Positions 9,491-18,914 of a stretch of DNA of 64,000 bases are shown piece by piece. Made by a program: the position numbers and the translations under genes. The number at the start of each line of letters is the position of its first letter. The stretch's first letter is position 1. A model generated the notes under the pieces. That model was not told the DNA's origin, did no database searches, and was given only the letters and a program-made list of their open reading frames with translations. The stretch is from NCBI RefSeq assembly GCF_016908975.1, contig NZ_JAFBEX010000015.1, positions 62,001 through 126,000 on the forward strand, given 5' to 3'. This DNA is from Neobacillus cucumis. Its GTDB lineage: Bacteria; Bacillota; Bacilli; Bacillales; Cytobacillaceae.

Positions 9491-9537
9491 TTTGTTCCTC
9501 GGCAAAAAATAAAAGTGACGATGTTAATCGCCACCCG

Positions 9538-9711
9538 TTATTTCATTTTTAAATTCTTCTTTTGCCTTTGGATCATTTGATCCCGTTCACCCCCATCAGA
9601 TAATTCCTCAGAAAATTCATGTTCTGATGCTTTGCCCGTCAACTCACCAGTTTTAAGCGTTTTTGGTGGTAAATTATTATTAGGTGCTGCTTGTTCGTTC
9701 CAATCACTCAT
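9538..9711 (-). CDS. Small hydrophilic hypothetical protein (57 residues)
   Basis: An ATG at 9711 with GAGGTGA ten bases upstream opens a 57-codon frame. The protein starts MSDWNEQAAPNNNLPPK and is rich in charged and polar residues with no hydrophobic core, signal or cysteines. It has the look of the small, disordered, often sporulation- or stress-linked proteins found in Bacillus, but I do not recognise the family and assign no function. The clear ribosome binding site and compact spacing support it as a real gene. Confidence 0.6.
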   Translation of the reverse strand: MSDWNEQAAPNNNLPPKTLKTGELTGKASEHEFSEELSDGGERDQMIQRQKKNLKMK

Positions 9712-9762
9712 TGATTATCACCTCAGGCTTAGTATGGATTTTTGCAGGTACTTTATCCAAAA

Positions 9763-9793
9763 CAAAAACGTTTGGAACCGTCCAAACGTTTTT
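9763..9793. terminator. Intrinsic terminator downstream of the amino acid permease
   Basis: AAACGTTTGGA pairs with TCCAAACGTTT around a four-base loop, with T runs on both sides. It lies between the permease stop and the small gene at 9538-9711. Confidence 0.85.
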
Positions 9794-9800
9794 GCCCTAT

Positions 9801-11243
9801 TTAAATAATCATTTTCTTATTTTCATTTAAATTTAATTCTTGTTCTCCTAATCCATTGTGTTCACGTTTCTTGCTAATTTTAAAATGGTAAATAAAATAA
9901 CAGGCTGCCACAAACGGAATTCCTAAATATAAGGCGAGACGTTGTTCAGAATCGAAAGCCAAACTAGTTAGCACAAGGCAGTTTAAAACTAGTCCAATGA
10001 TTGGCAAGACCGGGAAAAACGGTGTTTTAAACTTCAAATCTTCAACCTTCCCGCCCTCACGAATAAACTTCCTGCGAAAAGCAATCTGTGAGGCTGTAAT
10101 GGAAATCCATCCCACCTGCGCCCCTAACCCCGCAATCGAAAGAAGCCAAACAAAGACAGTCTCCTCTGCAAAAAATCCTGATAATAAGGACAACAATGCA
10201 ATCCCAATGGTTAATACTAGGGCGTTAAACGGAACACCCTGCTTATTCACTTTTGTCAGCCTAGCATCAGCCATTTTTTCTTTCGACATTGCGTATAACA
10301 TCCTAGTGGCCGCATAAAGACCGGAGTTTGCGACAGAAAGTAAGGCGGTAAGAATAACAAAATTCATCAAGTCCGCAGCATATGGGATCCCAATACTGTC
10401 AAAAACCACAACAAATGGACTTTCGACCACACCTGCTTGTTTCATTGGAATTAAACTTGCTAACACAAAAATCGCTAAGACAAAGAAAAATAGTGTACGC
10501 CAGACTGTTTGTTTGATTGATTTTGGAATGGTCTTCTCAGGTTCTTCACTCTCTCCCGCTGCAATACCAATTAATTCAGTCCCTTGAAAGGAAAAGTTAA
10601 CGGTGATCATGGTAATGATCAAGGCTGTCAAACCATGAGGGAGCAACCCATGGGCGGTGAAATTGGATAAAAACGGTGCGGCTTGTCCACCTTTCATGTG
10701 AATGAATCCGAACATTGCAGCGCCGCCTAAAAGAATAAAGGCTAAGATAGCAAAAATTTTAATACTTGAAAACCAAAACTCGGTTTCTCCGAAGGCACGG
10801 GCAGAAAGTGCGTTAAGGGAGAATAATACAATCGCGAAAATAGCACACCATATCCAAACAGGAGAGTGTGGGAACCATCTTTGCATAAGTTGTCCGGCAG
10901 AAAGCAACTCTAATGCCACCGTTACAGACCAACCTAACCAATATAGCCAGCCAAGCGCAAATCCTGTTCCAGGTCCAATAAACTTTGTCGTATAGGTTTG
11001 AAATGAGCCCGAGACCGGCATTGCAACTGATAATTCCCCTAAACAAAGCATCGTTAAAAACATAATAAAACCACCGACAATGTATGACAAAATTGCCCCC
11101 ATCGGACCAGCCTGGCTGATCGTATAACCAGACCCCAAGAAAAGACCTGATCCAATGACCCCCCCTAAAGAAATCATAAACAAATGCCGAGTTTTCATTG
11201 TTCTCTTTAATTCATGAGTCGTACTGCTCTCCTGTAAATTCAT
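9801..11243 (-). CDS. Amino acid permease, RocC/RocE-like (arginine/ornithine uptake)
   Basis: A 480-residue APC-superfamily transporter with about 12 membrane spans. It opens with the consensus first span (GGVIGSGLFLGSG) and carries GELSVAMPVSGSF and FQGTELIGIAAGESEEP, typical of the amino acid transporter branch that contains B. subtilis RocC, RocE and HutM. The ATG at 11243 follows GGGGGGAAGG. It has its own sigma-54 promoter and sits next to the RocR-controlled catabolic operon, so arginine or ornithine is the likely substrate. Whether it corresponds to RocC or RocE cannot be decided. Confidence 0.85.
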   Translation of the reverse strand: MNLQESSTTHELKRTMKTRHLFMISLGGVIGSGLFLGSGYTISQAGPMGAILSYIVGGFIMFLTMLCLGELSVAMPVSGSFQTYTTKFIGPGTGFALGWLYWLGWSVTVALELLSAGQLMQRWFPHSPVWIWCAIFAIVLFSLNALSARAFGETEFWFSSIKIFAILAFILLGGAAMFGFIHMKGGQAAPFLSNFTAHGLLPHGLTALIITMITVNFSFQGTELIGIAAGESEEPEKTIPKSIKQTVWRTLFFFVLAIFVLASLIPMKQAGVVESPFVVVFDSIGIPYAADLMNFVILTALLSVANSGLYAATRMLYAMSKEKMADARLTKVNKQGVPFNALVLTIGIALLSLLSGFFAEETVFVWLLSIAGLGAQVGWISITASQIAFRRKFIREGGKVEDLKFKTPFFPVLPIIGLVLNCLVLTSLAFDSEQRLALYLGIPFVAACYFIYHFKISKKREHNGLGEQELNLNENKKMII

Positions 11244-11387
11244 TAACCTTCCCCCCTCTAAATTGAATGCGTTTTCAATAAAAAATCATAAAAAAATCGT
11301 CAATAGTAAAAGGATAATAACTTTCGGCGCTGACATTAACAACGACCAAATCATTATAATTTTTTTACTATTCTTACTCTAAAACAA

Positions 11388-11404
11388 TGCAATTTTTATG
11401 CCAA
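11388..11404 (-). promoter_or_regulatory. Sigma-54 promoter of the permease
   Basis: On the minus strand the sequence TTGGCAT-N5-TTGCA matches the -24/-12 consensus (TGGCAC-N5-TTGCW) with one mismatch. It lies about 145 bases before the permease start. Confidence 0.85.
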
Positions 11405-11471
11405 ATTAAAAGCCTTTATTTATGAACATTATTTGAACATCATGCCAATTTTTTTGGCATCATCTATAAAG

Positions 11472-11496
11472 ATTTTTGCATATTTAACGCAAAAAT
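11472..11496. promoter_or_regulatory. Candidate RocR binding site (upstream activating sequence)
   Basis: An inverted repeat ATTTTTGC-N9-GCAAAAAT lies about 70-100 bases upstream of the sigma-54 promoter of the permease and just downstream of the glutamate dehydrogenase gene. The same half-sites recur before the RocR gene at 15801-15857. Confidence 0.65.
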
Positions 11497-11525
11497 CCCC
11501 TTCCCACTTAGTGGAAAGGGGATTT
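11491..11525 (-). terminator. Terminator of the roc operon
   Basis: AATCCCCTT and its complement form a stem around the CACTTAGTG region, with T runs, directly after the glutamate dehydrogenase gene. Its edge overlaps the candidate activator site. Confidence 0.8.
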
Positions 11526-11575
11526 ATTCTTAAATCACTTTCGGTTATCAATAAATCATCTTTACTGCCAAGATT

Positions 11576-12868
11576 TTAAACCCAGCCGCGGAAACTGGAT
11601 GCCTCCGCTACTTTTCTAATGCCCACCATATAGGCGGCTAAACGCATATCTACTTGGTGTGTCTCGGATGTCTCGTAAATCGTATCAAACGATTTAATCA
11701 TGACCTTCGCAAGCTTTTCAGCCACTTCTTCTTCAGACCAGTAATAGCCTTGATTATTTTGGACCCATTCAAAATAAGAAACGGTCACACCGCCAGCACT
11801 CGCTAAAATGTCCGGAACAAGCAAAACACCTCGTTCTGTTAATATCGTGGTCGCTTCCAATGTCGTGGGTCCATTTGCCGCTTCGACCACAATTGAAGCC
11901 TTTATTTGGGCTGCATTTTGAGCGGTAATTTGGTTTGAAATGGCCGCAGGGACAAGAATATCACAATCTAACTCCAACAATTCTTGATTTGTAATCGTCT
12001 TTTCAAATAACTGAGAGAACGTACCAAAACTGTCTCTACGATCAAGTAGATAATCAATATCAAGACCATTCGCGTCATAGATACCGCCATACACATCGGA
12101 TACGCCAATGACCTTTGCACCAGCAGAGTGCAAAAATTTTGCCAGATAGCTGCCGGCATTCCCAAATCCTTGAATCACCACTCTTGCACCTTTTAAGTCG
12201 ATGCCCTTTTTCTTGACGGCTTCTTCAATACAGATGGTCACACCGGCAGCGGTTGCCGTTTCCCGTCCCTTAGAGCCGCCAAGAACTAATGGTTTCCCTG
12301 TAATAAATCCAGGGGAATCAAATTCTCGAATCCGGCTGTACTCATCCATCATCCATGCCATAATTTGCGAATTGGTATAAACATCAGGGGCCGGAATGTC
12401 TTTTGTAGGTCCAACAATTTGGCTGATTGCCCGCACATAGCCACGGCTAAGTCTTTCAAGTTCTCTAAAGGACATGTTTCTTGGATCGCAAATGATCCCA
12501 CCTTTACCTCCGCCATAAGGAAGATCGGTAATTCCGCACTTTAAACTCATCCAAATCGACAATGCCTTTACTTCTTCTTCATCCACCTCTGGATGAAAGC
12601 GAACTCCGCCCTTTGTCGGCCCTACTGCATCATTATGCTGAGAACGGTAGCCAGTATACACTTTTACCGTACCGTCGTCCATCCTTACTGGAATTCTTAC
12701 GGTTAATACACGAAGCGGATCTTTTAAAAGCTCATACATTTCTTCTGTATATCCTAGCTTACCTAGTGCTTTTCGAATCACGAATTGCGTGGAGTAAAAA
12801 AGATTTAACGACTCTTGTTCTTTTTGTTGTTCCTTAGACATTTCATCAACTAATGGATTAGCAGGCAT
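11576..12868 (-). CDS. NAD-dependent glutamate dehydrogenase, catabolic RocG/GudB type
   Basis: Converts glutamate to 2-oxoglutarate and ammonia, the last step of arginine, ornithine and proline breakdown. The 430 residues match hexameric NAD-linked bacterial enzymes. The glutamate-binding region (GGVRFHPEV, MSLKCGITDLPYGGGKGGI with the catalytic lysine) and the dinucleotide fold (VVIQGFGNAGSY) are intact. The ATG at 12868 follows AAGGGGTGG. It lies 34 bases after the ornithine aminotransferase gene as the last gene of the roc operon, so it is read from the sigma-54 promoter upstream of rocA. That context fits RocG rather than GudB. Confidence 0.92.
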   Translation of the reverse strand: MPANPLVDEMSKEQQKEQESLNLFYSTQFVIRKALGKLGYTEEMYELLKDPLRVLTVRIPVRMDDGTVKVYTGYRSQHNDAVGPTKGGVRFHPEVDEEEVKALSIWMSLKCGITDLPYGGGKGGIICDPRNMSFRELERLSRGYVRAISQIVGPTKDIPAPDVYTNSQIMAWMMDEYSRIREFDSPGFITGKPLVLGGSKGRETATAAGVTICIEEAVKKKGIDLKGARVVIQGFGNAGSYLAKFLHSAGAKVIGVSDVYGGIYDANGLDIDYLLDRRDSFGTFSQLFEKTITNQELLELDCDILVPAAISNQITAQNAAQIKASIVVEAANGPTTLEATTILTERGVLLVPDILASAGGVTVSYFEWVQNNQGYYWSEEEVAEKLAKVMIKSFDTIYETSETHQVDMRLAAYMVGIRKVAEASSFRGWV

Positions 12869-12902
12869 CTAGGCCACCCCTTATTTTAATAGAGTAATAT
12901 TT

Positions 12903-14102
12903 TTATGATAAAACACGCTTGATTTTTTCAACGGCCCAATTGATTTCTTCTTTTTTAATAATGAGCGGGGGCGCAAACCGAATAACAGTATCGTGGGTTT
13001 CTTTGCATAATAACCCTGCTTCTTTTAATTTTTCACAATAAGGTCTTGCAGCCTCAGATAATTCCACACCAATAAACAAGCCTTTACCACGAATTTCCTT
13101 AATGAAAGGATTGTTAATGGTTTTTAATTGATCAAGAAAATACTTCCCTAATTCAAGCGAACGTTCGGTTAGGTTCTCTTCCTCAATCACTTCTAAAGCA
13201 GCTAGTGAAACGGCGCATGCCAGTGGATTCCCACCAAACGTGGAACCATGTGAACCTGGATTAAATACGCCTAGTATATCTGTATTCGCGACTACGCAAG
13301 AAATTGGGAAAACTCCGCCTCCTAGTGCTTTTCCTAGAATCAACATATCGGGCTCAACTTCTTCCCAGTCACAAGCAAACATTTTACCAGTACGTGCTAA
13401 ACCTACCTGGATTTCATCGGCAATAAATAAAACTTTATTGTCTTTACACAAGTCAGAAGCTTGTTTTAAAAATCCTTCAGGAGGTAAGATAATCCCTGCT
13501 TCACCTTGAATCGGCTCGATTAAAAATCCAGCTGTATTTGGTGTAATCGCAGCTTTTAATGCGTCTATGTCACCATAAGGAATCAATTTAATACCAGGAA
13601 GCATAGGACCAAATCCGCGTTTATATTCTGGATCAGAGGAGAGCGACACAGCCCCCATTGTCCGCCCATGGAAGTTTCCTATACAAGCTATGATTTCAGC
13701 CTGATTTTCAGCAATCCCTTTTACATCATAGCCCCAGCGCCGTGCTGCTTTTAGAGCGGTTTCAACTGCTTCCGCACCTGTATTCATTGGCAGAGCCATA
13801 TTCTTTTTTGTCAGCTTACATATTTTTTCGTACCATGGACCCAGTTGGTCATTATGGAAGGCACGAGAAGTTAGCGTTACTTTGTCAGCTTGATTTTTTA
13901 AAGCTTGAATAATTTTCGGGTGACGATGTCCCTGATTCACAGCCGAATAGGCGCTAAGCATATCCAAATATCGTTTGCCTTCAGGACTTTCCACCCACAC
14001 CCCTTCTGCTTTTGAAATAACAATTGGCAGTGGATGATAGTTATTTGCACCAAATTTATTTGTTTGATCAATAATCTCCGTAGTTTTAGTCGTAATTGTC
14101 AT
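12903..14102 (-). CDS. rocD: Ornithine aminotransferase
   Basis: A PLP enzyme transferring the delta-amino group of ornithine to 2-oxoglutarate, giving glutamate semialdehyde and glutamate. The class III aminotransferase pattern is complete: the Asp of [15 protein letters not shown], the PLP lysine in [13 protein letters not shown], and [15 protein letters not shown]. At 399 residues it matches RocD. The frame continues upstream, but the ATG at 14102 ([10 protein letters not shown]) has AAGGGGG before it. It is the middle gene of the operon, starting about 60 bases after rocA. Confidence 0.95.
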   Translation of the reverse strand: MTITTKTTEIIDQTNKFGANNYHPLPIVISKAEGVWVESPEGKRYLDMLSAYSAVNQGHRHPKIIQALKNQADKVTLTSRAFHNDQLGPWYEKICKLTKKNMALPMNTGAEAVETALKAARRWGYDVKGIAENQAEIIACIGNFHGRTMGAVSLSSDPEYKRGFGPMLPGIKLIPYGDIDALKAAITPNTAGFLIEPIQGEAGIILPPEGFLKQASDLCKDNKVLFIADEIQVGLARTGKMFACDWEEVEPDMLILGKALGGGVFPISCVVANTDILGVFNPGSHGSTFGGNPLACAVSLAALEVIEEENLTERSLELGKYFLDQLKTINNPFIKEIRGKGLFIGVELSEAARPYCEKLKEAGLLCKETHDTVIRFAPPLIIKKEEINWAVEKIKRVLS

Positions 14103-14161
14103 GTCGTTTCCCCCTTTTTTCTTAAAGAGAACATCGCTAGATGCCCTCAATTCATACAATC

Positions 14162-15706
14162 CTAGAGCATTTCGGAAGTTGTTTTTGCCTGCATATGAAG
14201 AAGTAGATAGTCAGGTCCACCGGCTTTTGAATCTGTTCCCGACATATTAAATCCGCCAAATGGCTGATAACCAACAATAGCGCCCGTACATACCCGGTTA
14301 AAATAAAGATTCCCTACATGGAATTCTTCTTTTGCTCTCTCAATGTGTTCGCGATTATTGGAAATTAGTGCTCCTGTTAAACCGTAATCTGTGTTGTTAG
14401 CAATCTTCATCATATGATCAAAATCACGGGCTTTACAGAAAGCTAACACTGGTCCAAAGATTTCTTCCTGCATGAGGCGGGCATTTTCATCCATGTCAGC
14501 AAAGACGGTCGGTTGAATAAAGTAACCTTTTGAGTCATCCCCTTCACCGCCTGTCAGTAATCGCCCCTCTTCCTTGCCAATTTCGATATAATTCATTATC
14601 TTTTTGAAGGATCTCTCATCTATTACCGGTCCCATATAAGTTTCTTTTAATTCTGGGTTACCGATGGTAAGTGTTTTTGTTAAGGCAACAGCCTTTTCAA
14701 GGACAATGTCATATACGTCTTGATGGACAACTGCGCGAGAGCCAGCTGAACATTTTTGTCCAGAATAGCCAAAGGCTGAGTAAACAATTGAAGCTGCAGC
14801 TAGATCCAAATCGGCGTCATTATCAACAACAACCGTATCTTTACCGCCCATTTCTGCAATGACACGCTTTAACCAAATTTGTCCTGGATTAACCTTAGCC
14901 GCCCGTTCATATATACGGCAGCCTACCTCCCGTGAACCAGTAAAAGAAACAAAACGGGTTTTTGGATGATCCACTAAGTAATCACCTATTTGGGCTCCGC
15001 TGCCAGGTACAAAGTTTAAAACCCCATTTGGCAGACCTGCTTCATGCATGAGCTCCACAAATTTAGCAGCCACGATTGGTGTTGAGTTCGCCGGCTTTAA
15101 CAGAACAGTATTGCCAGAGACAATCGCAGCAACCGTTGTACCTGCCATAATCGCAAGTGGGAAGTTAAACGGTGAAATAATGATTCCAACTCCGAGCGGA
15201 ATATAGTGAAACTGATTTATTTCACCTTTACGGCTTTTAACTGGAACTCCATCTTTAATCAATAACATTTGTCTAGCGTAAAACTCAAGAAAATCAATGG
15301 CCTCTGCCGTATCTGCATCGGCTTCTCCCCAAGGCTTTCCTGCTTCTTTTACTAGATAGCTAGAAAATTCATGTTTACGACGTCGCAACATGGCCGCTGC
15401 ACGAAATAAGATATGGGCACGGTGCTCTGGTTTCCACTTTTTCCAAGATTCGAACGCTGTTAAAGCAGCCTGCATCGCTTTTTCTGCTAGTTCTTGATTG
15501 GCCATTGAAACACTGCCAATCACCTCTTCTTTATTTGCCGGATTAATGGATTGCATTTTTTCCTCTGTTGTAATGGATTTACCGCCAATAATGACTGGAT
15601 AGTGTTTTCCTAATTGACTTTGAACGAAGGCAAGAGCATCTTTGAATTCTTGTATATTTTTTTCCTCAGTAAAATTCGTAAATGGTTCATGTGAGTATGA
15701 GTACAT
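14162..15706 (-). CDS. rocA: 1-pyrroline-5-carboxylate dehydrogenase
   Basis: Oxidises pyrroline-5-carboxylate/glutamate semialdehyde to glutamate with NAD. The 514 residues match the Bacillus RocA/PutC group of aldehyde dehydrogenases. The catalytic glutamate is in VIAEMGGKD and the nucleophilic cysteine in [12 protein letters not shown]; the NAD-binding FTGSREVG motif is present. It is the first gene of the rocA-rocD-gdh operon and is preceded by a perfect sigma-54 promoter. The product of the next gene, rocD, is its substrate. Confidence 0.95.
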   Translation of the reverse strand: MYSYSHEPFTNFTEEKNIQEFKDALAFVQSQLGKHYPVIIGGKSITTEEKMQSINPANKEEVIGSVSMANQELAEKAMQAALTAFESWKKWKPEHRAHILFRAAAMLRRRKHEFSSYLVKEAGKPWGEADADTAEAIDFLEFYARQMLLIKDGVPVKSRKGEINQFHYIPLGVGIIISPFNFPLAIMAGTTVAAIVSGNTVLLKPANSTPIVAAKFVELMHEAGLPNGVLNFVPGSGAQIGDYLVDHPKTRFVSFTGSREVGCRIYERAAKVNPGQIWLKRVIAEMGGKDTVVVDNDADLDLAAASIVYSAFGYSGQKCSAGSRAVVHQDVYDIVLEKAVALTKTLTIGNPELKETYMGPVIDERSFKKIMNYIEIGKEEGRLLTGGEGDDSKGYFIQPTVFADMDENARLMQEEIFGPVLAFCKARDFDHMMKIANNTDYGLTGALISNNREHIERAKEEFHVGNLYFNRVCTGAIVGYQPFGGFNMSGTDSKAGGPDYLLLHMQAKTTSEML

Positions 15707-15740
15707 GATATTTCCCCCTTTTTGATATTCACTAATTTAA

Positions 15741-15759
15741 ATTGCAAATTTCGTGCCAA
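15741..15759 (-). promoter_or_regulatory. Sigma-54 promoter of the roc operon
   Basis: On the minus strand TTGGCAC-N5-TTGCA is an exact -24/-12 element. It lies about 35 bases before the rocA start. Confidence 0.92.
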
Positions 15760-15800
15760 CTATGATTTTGCAGTTTAACAGCTTTCTAATGATATTTAGA

Positions 15801-15857
15801 GCAAATATTTTTTGCGTAAAATGAAAAATTTTTATTTAAAACGCAAAAATATTTTGC
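15801..15857. promoter_or_regulatory. Paired RocR activator sites between rocA and the activator gene
   Basis: Two palindromes, GCAAATATTTTTTGC (15801-15815) and GCAAAAATATTTTGC (15843-15857), lie about 42 bp apart, roughly four helical turns. They are 50-100 bp upstream of the sigma-54 promoter and just before the activator gene, so they can serve both activation and autocontrol. Confidence 0.75.
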
Positions 15858-15917
15858 ATTATAAAGGTTTCTTTGTTTAAATAAGTGCATAGAGGAAAAA
15901 CAAGGGGTATGTATATC

Positions 15918-17333
15918 ATGGAAAAAACAAATAAGCATTTACTTTACTTAACCCATATATATAAACGGATATTGGATGAGATTGATGTCGGAGTTCATGC
16001 CGTCGATGAAACGGGTAAAACGATTATTTATAATAAAAAAATGATGCAAATTGAATCAATGGATTTTCAAGATGTTATCGATAAAAATTTGTTAGATGTG
16101 TTTATGTTTAAAGATGATCAATCAAGCACACTAGTAAAAGCGCTTCAAGAAGGAAAAGAAACAAGTAATGTTAAGCAGACCTATTTTAATAATAAGGGGC
16201 GTGAAATTACCACTATTAACAACACAATCCCTATCTATTCAAACGATCAATTAGAAGGTGCTGTTGAAATTGCCAATGACGTAACTAAACTTGAACGCTT
16301 AATCAAAGGCAACATGAATAAAGGGAACACTAAATATACTTTTGATAACATTATTGGGATTAGTCCCGCCATTCAAGAAGTCATAGAATCAGCCAAACGT
16401 GCAACAAGAACCTCCTCTTATGTATTGATTGTAGGGGATACTGGTACAGGAAAAGAACTGTTTGCCCAAAGTATACATAATGGTAGCGAGCGATTGTCCG
16501 GGCCATTTATTTCTCAAAACTGTGCAGCTTTACCGGATAATCTAATTGAGAGCCTTCTGTTCGGAACCAAACGCGGAGCATTTACAGGAGCGGTCGATAC
16601 ACCGGGATTATTTGAACAAGCAAACGGCGGGACCTTGCTGCTTGATGAAATTAATTCCTTAAATTTAAATCTTCAAGCAAAATTACTTCGAGTCCTTCAA
16701 GAAAAAACAATAAGAAGGATTGGGGATACAAAGGATACACCTGTTGATGTCAGGGTCATTGCCAACATGAATGAAGATCCGATTGATGCGGTGGCTAATA
16801 ATCGGATGCGTAAAGACTTGTATTACCGGCTCGGTGTCGTTACGATTTTTGTTCCGCCATTAAGTGAACGGAAAGAAGATATCCCATTACTGGTAGAGCA
16901 TTTTATTGAGAAATATAATGAACGTTTTCAGATGCGGGTTAGGGGGCTTTCCGAAGAAGTTAAACAGTCTTTCTTTGAATATGAATGGCATGGAAATATT
17001 CGCGAATTGGAGCATATTATTGAAGCTGCCATGAACATCATGATGGATGATGAAGACTTCATTCGATACCGCCATTTACCATACCAGTATCGAAACAAAA
17101 TGCAGTTAAAAGAAAGATTAATGCCTCTCTCTACAGTGGATACCTTTATGAAAGAAAATGGAGATGTGACGGTGCCTTTAAAAGATCAATTAGAACTATT
17201 TGAAAAAACCTATATTGCCCATGTACTAAAGAAAAATAATTTTAATATTTCAAAGACTGCCATGTTACTTGGCTTAAGCCGTCAAAGCTTACAATACCGA
17301 TTGAAAAAATTAAATTTAGATATGGATAACTAA
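15918..17333 (+). CDS. rocR: RocR-type sigma-54-dependent activator
   Basis: A 471-residue bacterial enhancer-binding protein. An N-terminal PAS-like sensor domain (about 10-130) precedes an AAA+ domain with Walker A GDTGTGKE near residue 175 and the sigma-54-contacting loop GAFTGA at 220-225, Walker B GGTLLLDEI, and an arginine finger region. A Fis-type helix-turn-helix (ISKTAMLLGLSRQSLQYRL) ends it. AAGGGG ten bases before the ATG at 15918 supports that start. It is divergent from the roc operon and shares the palindromic sites; ornithine or citrulline is the expected inducer by analogy with B. subtilis RocR. Confidence 0.9.
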   Translation: MEKTNKHLLYLTHIYKRILDEIDVGVHAVDETGKTIIYNKKMMQIESMDFQDVIDKNLLDVFMFKDDQSSTLVKALQEGKETSNVKQTYFNNKGREITTINNTIPIYSNDQLEGAVEIANDVTKLERLIKGNMNKGNTKYTFDNIIGISPAIQEVIESAKRATRTSSYVLIVGDTGTGKELFAQSIHNGSERLSGPFISQNCAALPDNLIESLLFGTKRGAFTGAVDTPGLFEQANGGTLLLDEINSLNLNLQAKLLRVLQEKTIRRIGDTKDTPVDVRVIANMNEDPIDAVANNRMRKDLYYRLGVVTIFVPPLSERKEDIPLLVEHFIEKYNERFQMRVRGLSEEVKQSFFEYEWHGNIRELEHIIEAAMNIMMDDEDFIRYRHLPYQYRNKMQLKERLMPLSTVDTFMKENGDVTVPLKDQLELFEKTYIAHVLKKNNFNISKTAMLLGLSRQSLQYRLKKLNLDMDN

Positions 17334-17514
17334 AAAAATTGTACAAGCATTACATCAGAAGAATCACTATTTGAAAGCTTTTTCATATCATATATCAACA
17401 GGAAAATATAACGATTAATAACTTAGTAAGCATTCCCTTTTATGATATAAAAACATGCAAGCATAAATATTCCATTTTTCCCCCATACTAAGTAAAAACG
17501 ATGAGGTGAAGAAA

Positions 17515-17721
17515 ATGGGACTACTCAACTCATTTAATCAATGGAAAGAGGCTAGATACCAAAATCATGTCTCCAATATGAAGGAGCAAGGCAAATGCCC
17601 AGATTGTGAAGGAAGAGGGTACACTGTGTATCCTTATAATGAATTTGCCTACTTTAATTCATTTGAATGCCCAGGATGCCAAGGCAGCGGTCAATACGCG
17701 GATTGGGAAGAAATGAAGTAA
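17515..17721 (+). CDS. Small zinc-finger protein with DnaJ-type CxxCxGxG motifs
   Basis: A 68-residue protein with two metal-binding half-sites, CPDCEGRGY and CPGCQGSGQ, the pattern of the DnaJ central zinc domain, here standing alone. Such small proteins are common and unassigned in Bacillus; binding of one zinc is likely and the partner is unknown. An alternative GTG upstream overlaps the ribosome binding site GAGGTGAA, so the ATG at 17515 is the start. It is monocistronic and followed by a terminator. Confidence 0.75.
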   Translation: MGLLNSFNQWKEARYQNHVSNMKEQGKCPDCEGRGYTVYPYNEFAYFNSFECPGCQGSGQYADWEEMK

Positions 17722-17748
17722 TGAAAGAGAATTCCCCCTTAAATAAAA

Positions 17749-17780
17749 TTCCCTGCATGTTTGGACATGCAGGGATTTCC
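17749..17780 (+). terminator. Intrinsic terminator
   Basis: CCCTGCATG pairs with CATGCAGGG and is followed by a T-rich run, after the small zinc-finger gene. Confidence 0.8.
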
Positions 17781-17913
17781 TATTTTTCGCATAATAAACT
17801 TATCATTTTTAGACTGCTAACTGACAGATTCAGCCATTAGAACTATGAATAATAAGTGAGAGATAGACAAATAGTAATACTTAGGTTTTGCTTCAATAAA
17901 TGGAGGTGCTTTT

Positions 17914-18264
17914 ATGTCTGTTTATGTGTATCAGACGTTTATCATTAAACAAGACAAATTTCAAGAAGGGATCGAAAATTTAAGGGAGATTAAAAAGTTT
18001 AGAAATGAAAACTATGATCAAAAGGTGGAAATTCTAACTCCCATTTCCGGAGAAGATCACACGTTCGCCCTCCTATCGATTTATGAAGGGCTTGCTGAAA
18101 TGGAATTACAAAACAAAAAAATGTTTGATGATGAAGAATACATAGAACTTATCGGTCCCTTCTTTTTAGAAAATATTGAGCAGGGCAGTATGTATACACA
18201 AATTTATCGTACCTTAAGTGACCGTAAAATGGATAAGAAAAAAGATAAAGAGAAGGAAAAATAA
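17914..18264 (+). CDS. Conserved hypothetical protein, probable alpha/beta-barrel fold
   Basis: A 116-residue soluble protein starting MSVYVYQTFIIKQDKF. The alternation of strands and helices and the length resemble dimeric ferredoxin-like (NIPSNAP- or EthD-type) proteins, but no catalytic residue is recognisable, so no function is given. It ends in a strongly basic/acidic tail (DKKKDKEKEK). GGAGGTG lies five bases before the ATG. It is a single gene with its own terminator. Confidence 0.6.
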   Translation: MSVYVYQTFIIKQDKFQEGIENLREIKKFRNENYDQKVEILTPISGEDHTFALLSIYEGLAEMELQNKKMFDDEEYIELIGPFFLENIEQGSMYTQIYRTLSDRKMDKKKDKEKEK

Positions 18265-18277
18265 GTTTTTAGAGGAA

Positions 18278-18304
18278 AAAGGGCGATAAGCCCTTATTTT
18301 TTTA
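18278..18304. terminator. Terminator between convergent genes
   Basis: GGGC-GATAA-GCCC followed by a T tract, with A residues on the other side. It lies between the convergent hypothetical and MarR genes. Confidence 0.75.
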
Positions 18305-18727
18305 TCTGTCTAAAAATGACTGATTGAATTTCCTTAACAGCTTCCCAAAAACCTGACGCTCTTCTTCCGGCCAATCTTGTAGTAATTCGGTAATTCGTTC
18401 TAAACGAGACTTCATATGATCATGTAATTCTGTTTGTCCTAACTCTGTAATTTGAAAGGTATATGCCCTTCCATCTAACGGATCAGGTATTTTATACAAG
18501 TAGCCCTTTTGCTCTAGAGCGGCTGCTTGTCTGCTGACAGTTGATATATCCAATTGAAATTCACCTGCTAAAACCTTTACCCCCACTGCCCCTTTCATTG
18601 CAATGCGACGAAGTAATAAATAGGCAGCACGATCAAGATTCCCACTTTTTTTATTGGTGGCAGATGTAGTTCGTCGCAGCAGAATCGCTAATTCAAGTTC
18701 AATCATTTCCAGAGCATTATCATTCAT
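18302..18727 (-). CDS. MarR-family transcriptional repressor
   Basis: A 141-residue winged-helix regulator. The recognition region (LAGEFQLDISTVSRQAAALEQKGYL) and the wing (DPLDGRAYTFQITELG) follow the MarR pattern. GAGGTC precedes the ATG at 18727. It is divergent from a drug-type MFS exporter, and a large palindrome overlaps the MFS promoter in the shared gap, so it probably represses the exporter and releases it on ligand binding. The order resembles B. subtilis yvmB/yvmA, but orthology is not claimed. Confidence 0.88.
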   Translation of the reverse strand: MNDNALEMIELELAILLRRTTSATNKKSGNLDRAAYLLLRRIAMKGAVGVKVLAGEFQLDISTVSRQAAALEQKGYLYKIPDPLDGRAYTFQITELGQTELHDHMKSRLERITELLQDWPEEERQVFGKLLRKFNQSFLDR

Positions 18728-18820
18728 TTCTGTGACCTCACCATATTCAAGTTACTAACATAATCATATCATAATCAAAATTATTTACGAATTCATAACG
18801 AAAGACTTTTTAAAACATCA

Positions 18821-18877
18821 TTGACGTAGTAGAAAATAGTTGTATAATACAATCATATAGTTTCATTATACAACTAT
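18821..18877 (+). promoter_or_regulatory. MFS promoter with MarR-type operator
   Basis: -35 TTGACG (18821-18826) and -10 TATAAT (18843-18848) are 16 bp apart. The -10 lies inside one arm of a perfect 13-bp inverted repeat, ATAGTTGTATAAT (18836-18848) and its complement (18865-18877). A smaller palindrome TTGTATAATACAA also covers the -10. Confidence 0.8.
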
Positions 18878-18914
18878 ATCTAATATTATTTCAAATTATT
18901 AAGGAGAGATGTGA

